The notes under the pieces are model-generated. The model did not search any database, was not told the DNA's origin, and worked only from the letters and a program-made list of their open reading frames with translations. The position numbers and the translations under genes are program-made. From a virus: a stretch of 20,423 nucleotides of DNA. Of the stretch, positions 20,156 through 20,423 are shown piece by piece (positions within the stretch are counted from its first letter, which is position 1; each line of letters opens with the position of its first letter). The stretch lies in IMG/VR virus record IMGVR_UViG_3300024475_000010, positions 1 through 20,423 of that record. One strand, given 5' to 3'.

Positions 20156-20423
20156 TCTACAGCGCACGGACGAGTGGTTTAAGGATCGTCTGGGCATCCC
20201 TACTGCGTCAGGTTTCTCCAAGCTAGTCACTAGCCAAGGCAAGCCATCGACGCAGGCACAGGGTTACATCAACCAGTTGATTGCTGAGAGGGTCACAGGA
20301 GCCCGTCAGGAGACGCATACGAGCGAGGCAATGCAACGGGGCATCGAGATGGAAGCGAACGCCCTAGCGTGGTTTGAGCTTGAAACAGACCTAGAGGTGA
20401 TCGAGTCAGGATTGATTCGTCAC
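20148..20423 (+). CDS. YqaJ/lambda-type exonuclease (3' partial)
   Basis: 92 residues visible, running off the right edge. The GTG at 20148 overlaps the previous gene by 8 bases; CAGAGG at 20133-20138 lies 9 bases upstream. The start has the YqaJ/lambda-exo pattern: RTDEWFKDRLGIPTASGFSKLVT (entry motif with TAS), then YINQLIAERVTGARQETHTSEAMQRGIEMEANALAWFELETDLEVIESG. The Glu in GIEMEANA corresponds to the first metal-binding acid of this nuclease fold; the Asp and Glu-x-Lys that complete the site lie beyond the window. It would resect double-stranded ends from 5' to 3' and feed the annealing protein upstream. Confidence 0.85.
   Translation, partial: MSDLQRTDEWFKDRLGIPTASGFSKLVTSQGKPSTQAQGYINQLIAERVTGARQETHTSEAMQRGIEMEANALAWFELETDLEVIESGLIRH

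Noticed and set aside
1-20423. Prophage or mobile-element origin
   Set aside because: No integrase, attachment site, transposase or CRISPR-type repeat is seen; the window is continuous phage coding sequence on one strand.

Overview
The window reads as one strand (+) of a lytic-type tailed-phage genome with a short, podovirus-like tail, probably infecting an aquatic Gram-negative bacterium. The phage call rests on a P22-type portal, an acidic scaffold, a DUF5309-type HK97-fold capsid protein, glycine/glutamine-rich ejection proteins, a 3TM holin and an M15 endolysin. I see no tape measure, sheath or tail-tube genes, which fits a short tail. The Gram-negative host is inferred from several Sec signal peptides on Cys-containing proteins and from the M15 peptidase. 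No terminase, integrase, repressor, polymerase, tRNA, CRISPR or insertion sequence is visible. Both ends of the window cut through genes.

Layout. (1) 2-4945: host-recognition and tail module: a SPRY + DUF7483-like fibre (5' end missing), a fibre-assembly-like protein, a beta-propeller-like tail protein, a TNF/C1q-like jelly-roll protein and a small GNAT-like protein. (2) 4942-9750: four tightly coupled genes for probable internal/ejection proteins. (3) 9800-14131: portal, small conserved protein, scaffold and major capsid protein, closed by a terminator at 14153-14185. (4) 14199-14968: two small conserved proteins and a small membrane/coiled-coil protein. (5) 15029-17558: five overlapping genes, four with clear signal peptides and one probable, for a set of exported proteins of unknown function. 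This is the most novel part of the window. (6) 17558-19042: lysis region with a TM/coiled-coil protein, an EF-hand membrane protein, a 3TM holin and an M15 endolysin, closed by a strong terminator at 19171-19199. (7) 19221-20423: start of an early/recombination operon behind a near-consensus sigma70 promoter with operator-like inverted repeats: a small protein, a Sak3-like annealing protein and a YqaJ/lambda-exonuclease-like nuclease (3' end missing).

How it works together. Modules 1-6 look like late genes: morphogenesis, then an exported cassette, then lysis. Many gene pairs overlap by 1-4 bases (ATGA or TAATG), indicating translational coupling. After the strong terminator, a new promoter starts early DNA recombination genes. 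Since the exported cassette lies between capsid and lysis genes, it is probably expressed late. It could remodel the host envelope, contribute to virions or help lysis; the sequence alone does not decide between these.
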